A stretch of DNA of 64,000 nt from Neofusicoccum parvum (GCA_020912385.1 CP087221.1:496001-560000), one strand, 5' to 3'; counted from the first letter of the stretch, positions 21,811-33,281 are shown. Numbers and translations: made by a program. Notes: a model not told the origin generated them from the sequence alone.

Positions 21811-23077
21811 ATGCTGGTCAGGACAGTGCACTTCCCGGAGATCGACGAGACGGCCTGCCTGGGTCTTCTCCGGGACCTGGTTCGAATCAAGAGCTACTCG
21901 CAGACCGATGGCGAGCGGCAGGCAGTTCAGTTCATCGCGGACCAAATGACGGCACTGGGTCTTGATGCTGGCGTGTTCCCCTTCGCCAATGGGACCCGGC
22001 AGAACGCCATTGGGAGGTGGAGGGGCTCCGACCCGCCGAGATCCAGGTCGCTGCTGTTCAACGGACACCTCGACACGAACCCGGTGACCGAAGGCTGGAC
22101 CGTGGATCCGTGGGAGGGGAAGATCGACGACCACTTCATCTATGGCATCGGTGTCAGCAACATGAAGGCCGGCTGTGCCGCCTACTACTGCGCCGTCAAG
22201 ACCTTGAAGGATTCGGGCTGGCAGCCAAAGGGTGACGTGACCCTGACCTTTGTGGTTGGCGAGTTGCAGGGCGGAGTTGGCACCGTGGCCGCCATCGACC
22301 AAGGCCGCATGGCAGCCGACTACTTCATCAACTGTGAAGTGCGTACTTCCGACTCCTGGATGAGCAGCTGCTGAATCCACCCAGCCCAGTGACCTTCGTG
22401 CAATCACCATGCATGCCGCAAGCTTGGTGTTCGAGATTGATCTCGTTGGAGTCACGCGCCACATGTCTGCGCGAGAGGAAGCAGTCGATGCAATTCTGGC
22501 AGCTTGTACCGTGGTGCCTGCACTCACTGCCTTGACGTTCTCCGGTGCGCGGTCGGAGCTGCACGAGAAAGTCAACCGCTGCCACGTAGGAGTCGTCCAC
22601 GGAGCTCTCGGCCGCCAATTGCAGGAGTGGAGGTCGCCTCAAGTGTCCGACTTCTGCCAGCTCCGGGGCTCGGCCAGATATGCTCCAGGCCAAACAGAAA
22701 AGGGCGTTCTGGACGACATTAGGTCAGCTCTTCATCGGCTGGTCCGTGACCAACTTCCTGGGCTGAGCTTTGAGGTCCGCAAAGTTGATGAACCGACAAT
22801 GCCTGCGTTCGAGGTATCGCCGGATTCCAGCCTGGTCAAATCTTTGAACAGGGCATACAAAGACGTACGTGGTGAACCGCAGCAAACAGGTGTCATCCCA
22901 CCAACGTGCTTCTACGGATCAGACGCCGGCCATCTCTACCAAAGCTTGGGGATGGAGGGAATTGTCTGTGGACCTGGAGGGAAGTACAATACAAGACCAG
23001 ACGAAAAGGTGGACATCGCCGATTTTCTGGATTGCGTGCGTATCTTCATGAGAACAATCGTCGACATTTGTGGCTGA
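21811..23077 (+). CDS. M20-family metallo-amidohydrolase (ArgE/DapE-like)
   Basis: Two exons (21811-22338, 22385-23077; 46-base intron) give 406 residues. The catalytic domain has FNGHLDTNPV (metal His and catalytic Asp) and a C-terminal FYGSDAGHLYQ with the last metal His. The dimerisation domain spans roughly residues 180-300 (ITMHAASLVFEIDL onward). Two usual ligands differ: the bridging Asp in the DMKGG-type motif is Asn here (VSNMKAG), and the usual Glu-Glu pair reads GELQGG. I recall the same wording in a subgroup of fungal M20 proteins, so this may be a subgroup trait, not damage. The family hydrolyses N-acyl or carbamoyl amide bonds. Its place next to the regulator suggests it serves the same pathway. 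Confidence 0.83.
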
Positions 23078-23099
23078 TTTCTTCTCACTGAAATGACTC

Positions 23100-23185
23100 G
23101 GTGGGGATTGAAGCATTGATCTTGAGGGTTCTGGGGCCTTACCTGTTGCGCTTGTGCGTCTGGACGAATGCTTCAACTGTCCATG
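23100..23185. repeat. Inverted-repeat element, copy A
   Basis: Two arms share the core TTGAAGCATT / AATGCTTCAA (left arm about 23104-23128, right arm about 23156-23182). The right arm, reverse-complemented, matches the left arm of the element at 43001-43037 at about 26 of 30 positions. Three of the four differences are G/A. Confidence 0.5.
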
Positions 23186-23370
23186 AACCCCATGTATGGA
23201 AAGGACGTTGCGAATACTCTTCAAATTGGCTTGCGTAGGTAAAGGAAGTCGCACATTGCGCTTTCCCCCAAGTAAATCGAACGTGCAGATTTGATCGGAT
23301 AATCTTTCAATTCTCTTGACAACTGGTGGAGGACACAAAGCCAGTAGAGAACGGGGAAGTATTCGGCCGT

Positions 23371-23805
23371 CTAATCGCAGTTTCGCGGAAAGTACTTCAG
23401 ATAGCTTCCTTCCGTGTCTATACTCGTTGAAGGGGTCAAGAACAGCCGGTAAAGAATCGGTTCGGGTGCGTCTGTGATAAGGTCGACCCATTGATGGTTC
23501 AATGCTGTAATACCGGTTGCACTCGGGTCCTCAGGAGGCATGCTGTTGGAGGAGGTTGGAGAGGTTCTTGGTAATGGCACTTGATTGGATCTCGTTGGTT
23601 GAGGAAATCGCCGGGGATCAAAATATATACATATGCGCCCCATTGAATTCGTAAGCGCCTGTAGGATCTCTCGGAACTCGGCGTTGCAGTGCTGCAGCTC
23701 GGACATGATCGGCGATATGGTCGAATTCCATCGAAGTTTAACTTGATTTTCTAAGTTCGCAACGACATCTCTGGGATTCCTGAGCAGGAGCTTGTCGATT
23801 GGCAT
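23371..23805 (-). CDS. Unrecognised ORF, possible exon of an uncharacterised gene
   Basis: An ATG-initiated frame of 144 residues with varied, protein-like composition. Reading upstream in frame, the segment FLRNPTGALANM resembles the next one, LLLRNPRDVVANLE, a hint of an internal repeat. The frame is blocked by a stop further upstream unless a splice site near 23860 is used. No family is recognised, and it lies in AT-rich DNA. It could be a real lineage-specific gene or a relic. Confidence 0.28.
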   Translation of the reverse strand: MPIDKLLLRNPRDVVANLENQVKLRWNSTISPIMSELQHCNAEFREILQALTNSMGRICIYFDPRRFPQPTRSNQVPLPRTSPTSSNSMPPEDPSATGITALNHQWVDLITDAPEPILYRLFLTPSTSIDTEGSYLKYFPRNCD

Positions 23806-25984
23806 GTTTGCAAGTGCACCGGTCGGATTTCTGAGAAATTTCCTAATGAAAAGCTACCGGACCAGTGGTACACTGTTCTCCGTGCAGAGACAAGTAGCCG
23901 ACATGCAGACCAGGGCCAGAATCTCAAGTCAAATGCTGACAAATGGTGAACGAACGGAGGCTACTTGATTGACTTCAAGCAAAATTTTACACGAGAGTTT
24001 CAGGTGTTTGACTGGCAGCAAGACGAGACAGAAGACCCACCACTGTCGCAATCTATTGGAAGAACGCTTTCCAGGATCGTGATCCTCGTCGAATATTTTA
24101 TGCGAATCTGCGTTCTAATCGTGCGGGACATGTCTCCTTTGGAAATCGCAAGCAAACGGTTGAATGAGACAAGCTTTCGTCGGGCCAATAGCCATTGACC
24201 TTGCTCCACAACTTTGCGTTGAGCGAGAGCGATCACACACCATGGCGACCGGGGTGCCAGACCACCCGAGATTGCACAGCGTTCGCCTCGAACAATTCGT
24301 TTGAGGCAGGGTTGCATCATCTCACCGCCAGGGCTAAGAGAGCCTTCATTTCCGGGAAATATGTGTGATGAAATTTTGAAATACCATATGAATACTTAGC
24401 TTTGAGGATTTGTTGATAGAATAGTTGCCTTGTTGTGCTTCTTTGGCGGCGATTGGGATCTCTTTTCCATCTGTGCATTACGCCTCCACCATCAGTGGCA
24501 GGATCTGCTACGCAAGACTACCATCCATCGCCTATCTACTTTCAAACATGGGAACGTGCACTAAGCTGAGGCCTTTGGCATCGCCGCGTAAGCCTATTTT
24601 TGCGGAAAGCGTCGAAACGGCTACTGTGAATATGCTAGTTACGAGTACGCTCCCAAGAAATAATAATCCTGTCTGCGCAACGCAACTCGCAAATCGCAGG
24701 ATCTCACCGTGGTATAGCGGCTAGGTCCGTGGCGTCGAAAAACACCCCCGTTATTCTCCACAAATGACAGAGATCCACTCTACAAGCGGTGTTGACTGTG
24801 ATCTGTGTAGATCGGTCTCATGACTCATTTTTCTGAGTGACATTCGCCATCTGTACCGCACGCATTATGTATAAATGCCTGGACCCGAACCCGAACCCCC
24901 CAAAGATTGAGGACCGCCGCAAGGAAGCAAAATTGCCCCTATCACGATGTATGAGCACCCGTGGATCAATCAAATCTATCGAATCATTCATCAATGCTGT
25001 TGAACGTCAAAAACCGGAAAGCGAGGATCACCAGGACGAGACTTTGATATCACCATCGTAGTCTGCCTCGCCTTCACGCACATTGGCGGCGCTCCAGTCT
25101 TAGGGAGAGGCCCCAGAAACAGCCCGAAAGCTATGGTTCGAGGCTAGAAGAAGTTAGGATTCCAATCTGGAGAAAGGATGCTATTGGTGATGGAAAGACC
25201 AGTACTCTGCAGAACGAGGATGCTGAAAGCTTGGCCGGGGGCGGCTTCGGTGATGTAATAACACCGTGCACTGTACGGGTAGCTCCAACATCAGCATTCT
25301 GGCGGTCGGTGCATCCAGGGCTGAATTATTAGTCCAGGTGCACTGACAGTTTTTGGCGTGCTCGATTGCTATCATACTGTTCGTTGTTTACCTGCTTGTT
25401 ATTAGCATTGTTGCAGAAGACGAACCCGCCAGCGTTGCTGTTCCATGGGCTGAAAAGGCGGAAATAGGTCCCTTTTGACGGTACCCTTGTTCGGATTACG
25501 GTGCTCGCTATGAGGGGCTGGCAGTGAAGGGCGGACGGGCGTGAGTAAGGCGCCAGGGCGTGAATCCTCCACACGCGTTTCTTTCCAGCTTCGAATCCTC
25601 AAGTTTGCGAGGATGCGGTGAGAGAATATGACAGGAAAATAATGGGAACCAACTGCACTGAATGAGCTTTCTTGTAGCAGCTTTTCAAAAACCTTAGGAG
25701 ATGTATTTTGCGCCAGAATCTGATCTAAGAAGATCGCTCCGTCTATCGTCTATACTCTTGAGGTATCTTCGTCTCTAACTCTTTTTTCTTTCATCTCGAT
25801 ATGCATTTCCTAAGCCCCCGGAAGACAAAGTTGTTTTGTTGCTGTTGATTGCCGAGCCCCAAGAGAAGAGTTCTGGCCCACTAACCCAAAACGCCAAAAT
25901 GCCTGTCTAGATGCCTTGATCGGTCTTCTTTGCTCCCAGAGCCCGATCGCCACCTAATCAAATATCATACAGTGCCAATTCCTC

Positions 25985-27297
25985 TTAGTTCGTAGCCTTG
26001 TCGGAGGGCTTGACCCAGTGGTAGACACCGGGTGCTGGGGCGGTCTTCTCCTCCTTGACCCAGCGGCAAGAACGGAAGGTCGACCAGAGGCTGCTCAGGA
26101 AGTTGGTCTTCTTGTCCTCGTTGTAGAATTCACCGAGCAGGGGCCGGATGGCGGCGGTGGCCTCGTCGGCGTAGTAGAAGGGAATCCGGGGGAACAAGTG
26201 GTGGACGACGTGGGTGTCGATGATGCCGTGGAAGAGGTGGGTGCCAATGAAGCCGAAATCACGGTCAATGGTGCAGAGGTTGCCCAGCGTGAAGTTCCAC
26301 GTGTCCTCACTGTAGTGGGGGACCTCGGGGTGGGTGTGGTGGAGGTAGGTGATGGCGATCAGCCAGTGGTGGACCCAGACGTAGGGGACGACCCAGAGGA
26401 GAGCGACGGTCTGCCAGTCGAGCACCTGGGCGGCCTGGTAGAGGATGTAGCCGGTGATGGCAAGGCCAATGTCGGAGATGATGATGAGGTGGGCCTGCTG
26501 GGGCAGGAAGAGCACGCTCCACGGGTCGAAATGGCTGCCACGCTCGGAGAACCAGCCCCGCTTGTCGTTGTCGCGGACGCGGCTCTTATGGCCGGCCGAG
26601 ACGTTGAAGAGGAGGTAGGTCTGCCAGCCGAGGAGCTGGTGGGCGAGCAGCTTGACGGTGGTGACGATGGGGGTGTCCTCGGTGAGCTCCTCGAGGGCCT
26701 TGATGGAGATGCCCATCTTGGCGGCGACCTCCTCGACGGTGCGCGGCACGAAGACGAGGTCCTTTTCGATGTGGCCGGTGAAGCGGTGGTGGCGGGCGTG
26801 CGAGATCTTCCACGAGAAATACGGCACGCCGAGGGCCGAGTGGGCGAGCCAGCCCACGACGTCGTTCAGACGGGGGTGCCTGGAGAAGGCGCCATGGCCG
26901 CACTCGTGGGCGAGAATCCACAGGCCGGTGAAGACGCAGCCCTGGGCAAAGCCGTACAGGATCCAGAGGGCGGTGCGGGCGGCGAACGACTCGACGTGGT
27001 GGATCTGCAGCGCGCCGTAGACGAGGGCAGTCACGAAGGCGATGTCGCGGGCCAGGTAGGCCATGGAGACGGCGACCTTCGGCTGGAAGCAGTGGGCGGG
27101 AATGGCGCGCTTCAGGTCAGCCAGACTGGGGCATTTCGCCGGGTCCTTCGACGTGGCCTTCAGGCTGATGGTCTGCGGCACGTGTCAGCGGGGCGGGCTC
27201 TCAACAAACGGGGGCGCGGCGCGGCTACCTGGTCGGCGGGCGAGAGCTCCAGCTCCAGCTCGCGGGGCTGGAGGGTGACGGTTTGCGCGACAGACAT
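25985..27297 (-). CDS. Delta-12-type fatty acid desaturase
   Basis: Two exons (27297-27229, 27172-25985; 56-base intron, GTAGCC donor) give 418 residues. The three histidine boxes of membrane acyl-lipid desaturases are present: HECGH, HARHH and HVVHH, between pairs of membrane helices. The order and wording (WILAHECGHGAFS, FSWKISHARHHRFTGH, THVVHHLFPRIPFY) are those of FAD2/OdeA-type enzymes that turn oleoyl chains into linoleoyl chains at the ER. It is somewhat shorter than A. nidulans OdeA (about 470), mainly at the N-terminus. Delta-12 against delta-15 cannot be settled by eye. GC at third positions is extreme, which is why a 497-codon frame is open on the other strand. Confidence 0.9.
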
Positions 27298-29264
27298 GGT
27301 GCTGGGACGAGAAAATTTCCCGGTGGCAGCGGGAAAAGTCGAGCGGCTCAACGCTTTTATACGCTTGGGCGGCCGAAAGAAAGGGGACGGCCAGGGAGGG
27401 TGGGGTCCCTGGGTGACGGTGAGCGCTGGGCCCAAAGTCAACCGCCAATTGATCCACCTTCGACGCCCCCAGCGTGGCAGCCGTGGTTATACCATTCTCC
27501 TGAGTGGCTAGGGCGATGTGCATTACCGCTTGCGGGCACGGATGTTGACTCGAGCCCGGCGGGCGCCAAGGCGGCAGGGCAGGCCAGTCGGGCCTTCGGG
27601 CGGGCTGCTGGCGGGCTGCTGGCGACGCGTCGTGGCCGGCGGCGGCGCAGCGGACCCGTCGACGCAGCGGGCAGCCCTCAAGCGCGGCGGGCCACGTTGA
27701 GGCGGCGGTGGGGTGGGGTGCAGCGCGGTGCGCAAAGCTGGGGACCGCGAGCGAGTCGGCTTTTTTTTTTGCAGTCGGACCGGCTGGTGTTCGAGCACGG
27801 CGCGCCGCCGCGCGCGCAGCCAATGGCGCCCGGCCGCCGCGCCCCAACGCGAGGGCGGTCAGCCCAGGTCGGGTAGATCAGGGTCTAATTCGAGCCTCAC
27901 GGTGCCTGGGCCCGCCCGCCCCAGATGCCAGCTGCCACTGCTGCTGCCACCGCTGCTGCCACCGCCAGACCTCGCGCTGCCCACGCCGCCGCCTGCTGCC
28001 AACGGCCCGTCTGGCGCAAACCCAGACGCCAGCTGGTCAGACCGGCCGCCGTCCGCCGTCCGCTGGCCTCGCCGCCCGCGCCTGCCCCCATTCCGCCCGC
28101 GCCGTGGCAACCGCTCGCCGCCGCCGAAGAATGCGATAAGCGATAGCCTCGCCGGCCGCTCTGGCTCCAGGAGGCGCCTCCGCCGCCCGTCCTTGAAACC
28201 CCTTACGTTCGACTGCTGGTCTGACTCCGGCTCATTTGCGCCCCAGCGCCGCGGCCATCGCTCCGCCTGTTTTGAGTGAGGTGTGGCCTGTGGGCCGCTT
28301 CCCCGCCGCCGTGTCGCACGCTCGCGAAACACGAATCCGATAAGCTCTTGAAATTTTTCGTTTGCTTTTGCGCGAATACGCCTGCTCGCTTTCCCAGCCA
28401 CCGCCCGCGCCCCTGACGCCAATGTCTCCGCCCTGCCGCCATCCGAAAGGGGCTCGCCTGTGCCGGGGCTCCTGTCCTTCGCGCATCGCTGCGAGAGTTG
28501 CCAGATTCGGTAGCCGAGGACACCGGAAGAATGGACGGTGCTGCCATCACATGCAACGGACGGCCGGTGGGCAGTCCGCGCCTCTTGGCAGCTTCGGCGT
28601 CAGTCGGGGCGTCCGCACGCTGGGAGGAGCGCTTGAGCAGGGCCAGGGAACGGGGAGCGCTTGAGCAGGGCCAGGGAACGGGGAGCTGCGCAGCTGCCAG
28701 CCCGTAGGAGTAGCCACCACGTGTGGATCCTACTGCGGCCCGCTGGTCGGCCGGCGGTCGGACTGGCAGGCGCCCTTTTGCTCCGCTCCTCTGCCCTCAG
28801 CAACGTCCCGCGCCATTCACGTCCTGCGTGAAGCCTGGAGGACTGGTGCACGCATGACTCGGAGGGAGGAGACTCGCGGGAGAACAAGCCTGCCTTGATC
28901 AGCCCGAGCGACGTGGATCTCGCGAAGAGCTCGGTACATCTTCCGGCATCGCGCAGGAACCTGCGCCTGGAACTGTCCTCGCTGACGCTCTCGCTGCTCT
29001 GGCCGGGGCGGCTCCGTGGGCAGGCCGTCGCTAGCGAGCGGCGAGCGGCGAATCAGCAGCAGCGTGCGGTGCTTCGGACGTGGAGCAGCGGCGGGATCGT
29101 GCCTCCTCGACCAGAGACGACGACAGAGAGTGGATCGTGACGTTGCGCGTGCGCGAGGGCAGCGAGAGGGGAAGATGCGGAGCACAGCACGTGACGTCTC
29201 GCTAATCGCCAGAGTGGGCCCCCAGCCCGATCGCCTCTCTCCCCAAGCTCCGCACTGGTCTATG
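27298..29264. other. GC-rich gap without recognised gene
   Basis: About 2 kb separating the desaturase promoter from the 3' end of an ACS-family transporter gene. Many frames are open because of base composition, but translations are Arg/Ala/Pro/Gly low-complexity on both strands. GCTGCTGCC-type triplet runs lie near 27935-27970. A perfect 28-base tandem duplication is at 28631-28686. Confidence 0.5.
28631..28686. repeat. Perfect tandem duplication, 2 x 28 bases
   Basis: The unit at 28631-28658, which begins GCTTGAGCAGGGCC, is repeated without change at 28659-28686. It looks like a recent slippage or duplication event in non-coding DNA. Confidence 0.85.
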
Positions 29265-30955
29265 TCACACCGTGTACACAAATCTCGGGCTCCGATCTCC
29301 CAGCTCTCGGATCTCCTCCTCCGACATGCCCTCGATGAGCCCGTCCTCCATTCCGGCCGCTCTCTTGGTGTTGGCCTGTGAGTACTGCCGCCACACGATC
29401 GAGTGGCACACCACCGATAGCGCCCCGAACCCGAGCGTCACTGCATGCCCGCGAATGTAGCGCGGCCCGTCGCTTGTCGGGTAGAGCTGGCTCTCGCCGT
29501 CAGCATCGGCCTGTCAAGTCGCCCGTTGTCACCCACATAGCTAGCCACGATTCCCGCAACGTTCCCAAATGCAATCTGCAAGGCCGACGCGGTGGTACGC
29601 TTTCCAAACCGCGGGCAGTTGGGCGCCAGCCAGGCAATCGGGAGTCCGACGAACACTCGCATGGCAGTCAGCAGTGTACGCCTCCTGAGCAGAGCCACCG
29701 CCTTACCGTACAGCCCCATAGCCGCCAAGAAACACCCTGCGTATCTCAGCCTCGCGTCAGCCGCTCCCATCAGCAGCGCGTATCCTGCCAGTGACACGCA
29801 TCCAAATGCCACTGTCGGCAACCCGCGGCGCTGATACCGATCGGACAAGTACGCAACACCCATGAACGTTGACCCGCCAATCACATAGCAGGGCACCGTC
29901 AACGCCTGCACGGTCGGCGTCGACCAAGACGCATTGATGCCCCTGATGATTGTCGGGAGGAAGGTGCTGAAGCCATACAGCATGACGTTGGAGCTGAGCT
30001 GAGCTATGGCGATCGCCCACGTCTTCCAGTCTACTAGCGCGTGAACAATGTCCTCTCTGTGAAGTTTCTGTGCCGAGTCCGTCTGCTCAACTTGGCGCCG
30101 CCGCCGCACCATCATGAGCTCCTTTTCCTCCACGCTCAGGTAAGACGCAGTCTCCGGACTGTCGGCGATGAGCCACCAGCAGCAGATGCCGGCAAACACC
30201 GTAGGAATACCCTCGATTATCAGGATCCAACGCCAGCCTCGTTGTCCGGCTGCCCCATCCATGTGCCTGTTTTACGGAAGTCAGTGTCAAGCTCGTTGAT
30301 GTTTGCAGCACGCTCCGGTGGAGTATCACCTACCCAATGGCGGTCGCCAGAAGCCCACCAAAGGCGCCTGAAGCCGCTGCAGCAACTATAAGATAGCCGA
30401 CTCGCACGGCAAGCTCACGCTTCGTGTAGAAAATGGTCAGGTATATCGCCAGGCCAGGAAAAAGTCCGCCCTCGAAAAGCCCAAGGAGCAGGCGGCATGC
30501 GACCAACCCGCCATAGTTCTGCACAAGGCCGGTCAGGGTCGCAACGATGCCCCATGAGGTTGTGATGAACGCGATCCAACGCGAAGGTCCTACCTTTTTG
30601 ATAATGAGGTTCGATGGGAGCTCGATGATAAGATAGGTTACAAAGAGAAGAGACACGGCAGTTTGGAACTGTGTACCGCGTAACCCGAGGTCTGTCTCGA
30701 GGCCGTAAAGGCGCGCGTTGCATGTGACAAAGTTAGTGAGAGATTCACCGCCGGGGAAAATAGTAACAAACCTATGTTTATGCGGTCCAGGAAACTCAGG
30801 AGGTAGAGCACCATTATCACTGGTATAATGTGGATGTCAAGCTTGCGCGCAAGCGCCTTTTCCGCCAAGTCCTTTGTCGGAGACGTGTGTCGTTCTGGAT
30901 CGCAAACATCGTTGCTGGCTGATCTGACTGTCGGTTGCAAGTGCCTTTCTTTCAT
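29265..30955 (-). CDS. MFS transporter, anion:cation symporter (Dal5/Tna1-like) family
   Basis: Five exons (30955-30772, 30721-30334, 30266-29707, 29655-29537, 29486-29265) give 490 residues with perfect phase. Family marks are LDRINIG at the end of TM1, NARLYGLETDLGL at the start of the next exon, RLLLGLFEGGLFPG in TM4 and GWRWILIIEGIPT. The ACS family carries organic anions such as allantoate, nicotinate or pantothenate with protons. The first intron has donor GTTTGT and a branch CACTAAC. At the expected acceptor the sequence is CACAT where CACAG would be normal. An in-frame AG 30 bases on (exon from 30691) would drop the conserved NARLYGLET segment. So the gene is slightly damaged, non-canonically spliced, or misread at one base. 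Confidence 0.8.
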
Positions 30956-32597
30956 CGTGGTGTGTGGACGCTGCCTGCTGTCTTGGTATCCCCGTCAGAT
31001 TACGACCAGCAAACTTCCAGTCGACGTGCCACCTGCCTTTTGTTCAGTGAAAGTTTTCCGGGGAGGCGGAAACTGGGAGAACTTTCAGAGTTTACTTGCA
31101 CAGACGCAGCCCCTCTTTCGAGAACCCAAGAACTCTGGACTTAATATATTTGCCTGTCGAGGCACACATGCACAATGCCATTTGACTTTGCTTGGCTGCA
31201 TGAAGCGCCCTTAGCTTGGCATCTCACGGTCGCGTTCGCCGGAACAGAGGCACATTACACAGAGCGCGCTTTTGGTGGACCCGCCTATGCGAATACAAGT
31301 AGCTTCCTCTTCTTTCCCAGGACATCTCTAATCAACCGACTTTCGCTTGGGAAGTCCTTTGAAAGCCGAAACAGAAAGTCAATGGCGATACTTTTGTACT
31401 TTGCAACACGAGTCGTGGGCGTCAAACCTAAGGCAAGGGTAGCACGGGGCGGCTCGAACCGTGGTAGATATCAATAGATATCGTGGATCGCGAGTGCGTA
31501 TCTTGACTGAATATTTCTGATTAGCTATATGTTAACTACTTCCTTTTTCTAGCGAATGTAAGTCGGCAACCCGTCATTCACTCATACCTTATTGAACCAT
31601 CCTTGCCTTTTTGGGGACGGCAAGCAACGCGGACCCTGGAAGATGAATTGGATTGCTATATCGAAGGGCAAAGCAATGCTAGAAATAGACATCAATCTGT
31701 TCCCGGAAAGGAGTTTAGCTAGTATTAAATTGATTCGCTCTTGCTCTTACTCTTCTACTGTACATAGAAGTCGTCCGAATTAATTTCGGATTAGGAGCCG
31801 CTTTACGAAGGCAGAGTGCAAAGACTAGTTCGAATCCGATCTATATATTCCAATATTATTAAATCTTTGAGAAAGGAATTTTGGTCACTGTACTCTTCTG
31901 TCTCATCCCTGGGGGTGCTCCCAAGATACGGTATGAATTGGTCTCATGGACAATCGCCGGGTGCGTGCGGTGTGCGGAGGTTTTGATTGGTTAATATGCT
32001 CGCCCATTACTGTAGGTACGTGAACCAACGAAATATACCTGACTCTTGAAACAAGCTCAATCCAAAGTTGAAGCTAAGTGGCATGTCTAACTTTATTACT
32101 TGTTTCGGAGTTATTGCCCCTCATCGTATTACGTTGTCGTTCAGTATCTAGTGGATCAACTCAATTTCGTTTCGGCGACGTCGGTTTTTTTTTATACCGG
32201 CTCGCAGGCTTATAGGAATGTAAGTGATGAAAGCCTCTAGAAGATTGTGTTAGGCGAAATCCATCAATCATCGATCCGGAACATCTCTTCAGCCGTGTCG
32301 ATCTACACTCGACGCTGGGAAGAACAGGAATAAGAAAGGATCTTTTTCACACACTGGTTGACCACAATGAGAGTCTATGAAGAAGAACCGAATAGGTGGT
32401 AGCACTCAAGGACGTTAGCTACGACTTTTGGCGTTGGCTGGTTCCGTCACCGTGCTTTTCACGCTAATCCACCGGCGGTGACTCACGCTGCGGTGTGAGA
32501 GCGGTGTGACACCGTGATTAAAACAAACAGTTGTATAAAAGGCTATAGGACTAGACAAAAAAACCTGTGCAGCCTCAGAACGTAACAGACCACCATC
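30956..32597. other. AT-rich gene-poor island
   Basis: About 1.6 kb, with AT content rising towards 31500-32400. It includes the 5' flank of the transporter and of the DUF4291 gene. Short direct repeats of ATAGATATC occur near 31467-31482. No convincing frame, tRNA or transposon feature. Confidence 0.5.
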
Positions 32598-33206
32598 ATG
32601 TCTCTTCCACAGACTAGCACCATTTCTCCGGCCAGCCACCAAATTCGCGCCCTCTATGACTCCACGTCAATAACGGTTTACCAGGCATACTCGTCTGCCA
32701 TTGCAATACCCGCAGTTACGGAGCAAAGGCTCAATGCATCTCCAGCCTTCAAAATGACGCGCATGACTTGGATTAAGCCTAGCTGGTGCTGGATGATGTA
32801 TCGGTCCGGGTATTCCCTCAAGCAAGCAGCACAGGAGCGCATTCTCGCCATTCAAATGACGCACGAAGGATTCCTCGCACTGCTTTCCCAAGCTTGTTTG
32901 ACAAGTCAAGTGGCAGAAACGGGGGGAGATTCAAAGAAAGTGAGAGTACAGTGGGACCCAGAGAGGTCGGCGAGGCTCGACAAGTTGGGATTTCGGAGCA
33001 TACAAATCGGCATTCCAGGGGATATTTGTGAGAGATGGATAGAAGAGTGGATTGTTGGAATCCAGGATGTGACTGAGAAGGCGAGGAAGATGAAGGAGAC
33101 GCTGGATGTCGAAACAGACGTGTCAGACGAGGAGTTGATAAGGCGCGGGCTGATACCAGAAGAGAGGTTGTACGAATTGCCGGCAGAGATAGGAGTAGGG
33201 TTCTGA
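32598..33206 (+). CDS. DUF4291 family protein
   Basis: Intronless, 202 residues, the usual size for this family. The translation carries the family's conserved blocks in order: YDSTSITVYQAYS near the N-terminus, RMTWIKPSWCWMMYRSGY around residues 55-75, KVRVQWDPER around residues 114-124, then SIQIGIPGDICERWIEEW and IVGIQDVT. DUF4291 is found in bacteria and scattered fungi and has no established activity that I know of. An upstream TATA-like TATAAAAG is visible at about 32534. It ends 76 bases before the stop of the convergent MFS gene, at the left edge of the accessory cluster. Confidence 0.9.
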   Translation: MSLPQTSTISPASHQIRALYDSTSITVYQAYSSAIAIPAVTEQRLNASPAFKMTRMTWIKPSWCWMMYRSGYSLKQAAQERILAIQMTHEGFLALLSQACLTSQVAETGGDSKKVRVQWDPERSARLDKLGFRSIQIGIPGDICERWIEEWIVGIQDVTEKARKMKETLDVETDVSDEELIRRGLIPEERLYELPAEIGVGF

Positions 33207-33281
33207 TAGGAACGTGCAGTGGAGCAGGCAGTTGGATTGTTCTACCTTCTGCCTCCCCTTAATTGCCTCTACTCTCGACGC

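Larger units (their letters stand above)
23078..25984. other. AT-rich gene-poor island
   Basis: About 2.9 kb of lower-GC DNA between the M20 gene and the desaturase. It holds an inverted-repeat element at 23100-23185, one weak ORF candidate (23371-23805) and a further leftward open stretch at 24000-24320 that reads protein-like in part but has no clear exon borders. Nothing else is recognisable, and no transposase pattern is visible. Confidence 0.5.

Noticed and set aside
24702..24735. tRNA-like stretch GTGGTATAGCGGCTAGG
   Set aside because: It resembles the D-arm of a glutamate tRNA, but no anticodon stem, TpsiC arm or matching acceptor stem follows; at best a fragment.
26018..27511. 497-codon open frame on the plus strand opposite the desaturase
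   Set aside because: It mirrors the desaturase codons, is Val/Gly/Asp/Glu-rich without any family pattern, and is explained by extreme GC at third codon positions of the real gene.
27859..28422. Leftward 187-codon frame in the GC-rich gap
   Set aside because: Arg/Gly/Ala-rich low complexity, no splice-supported extension, no family pattern.
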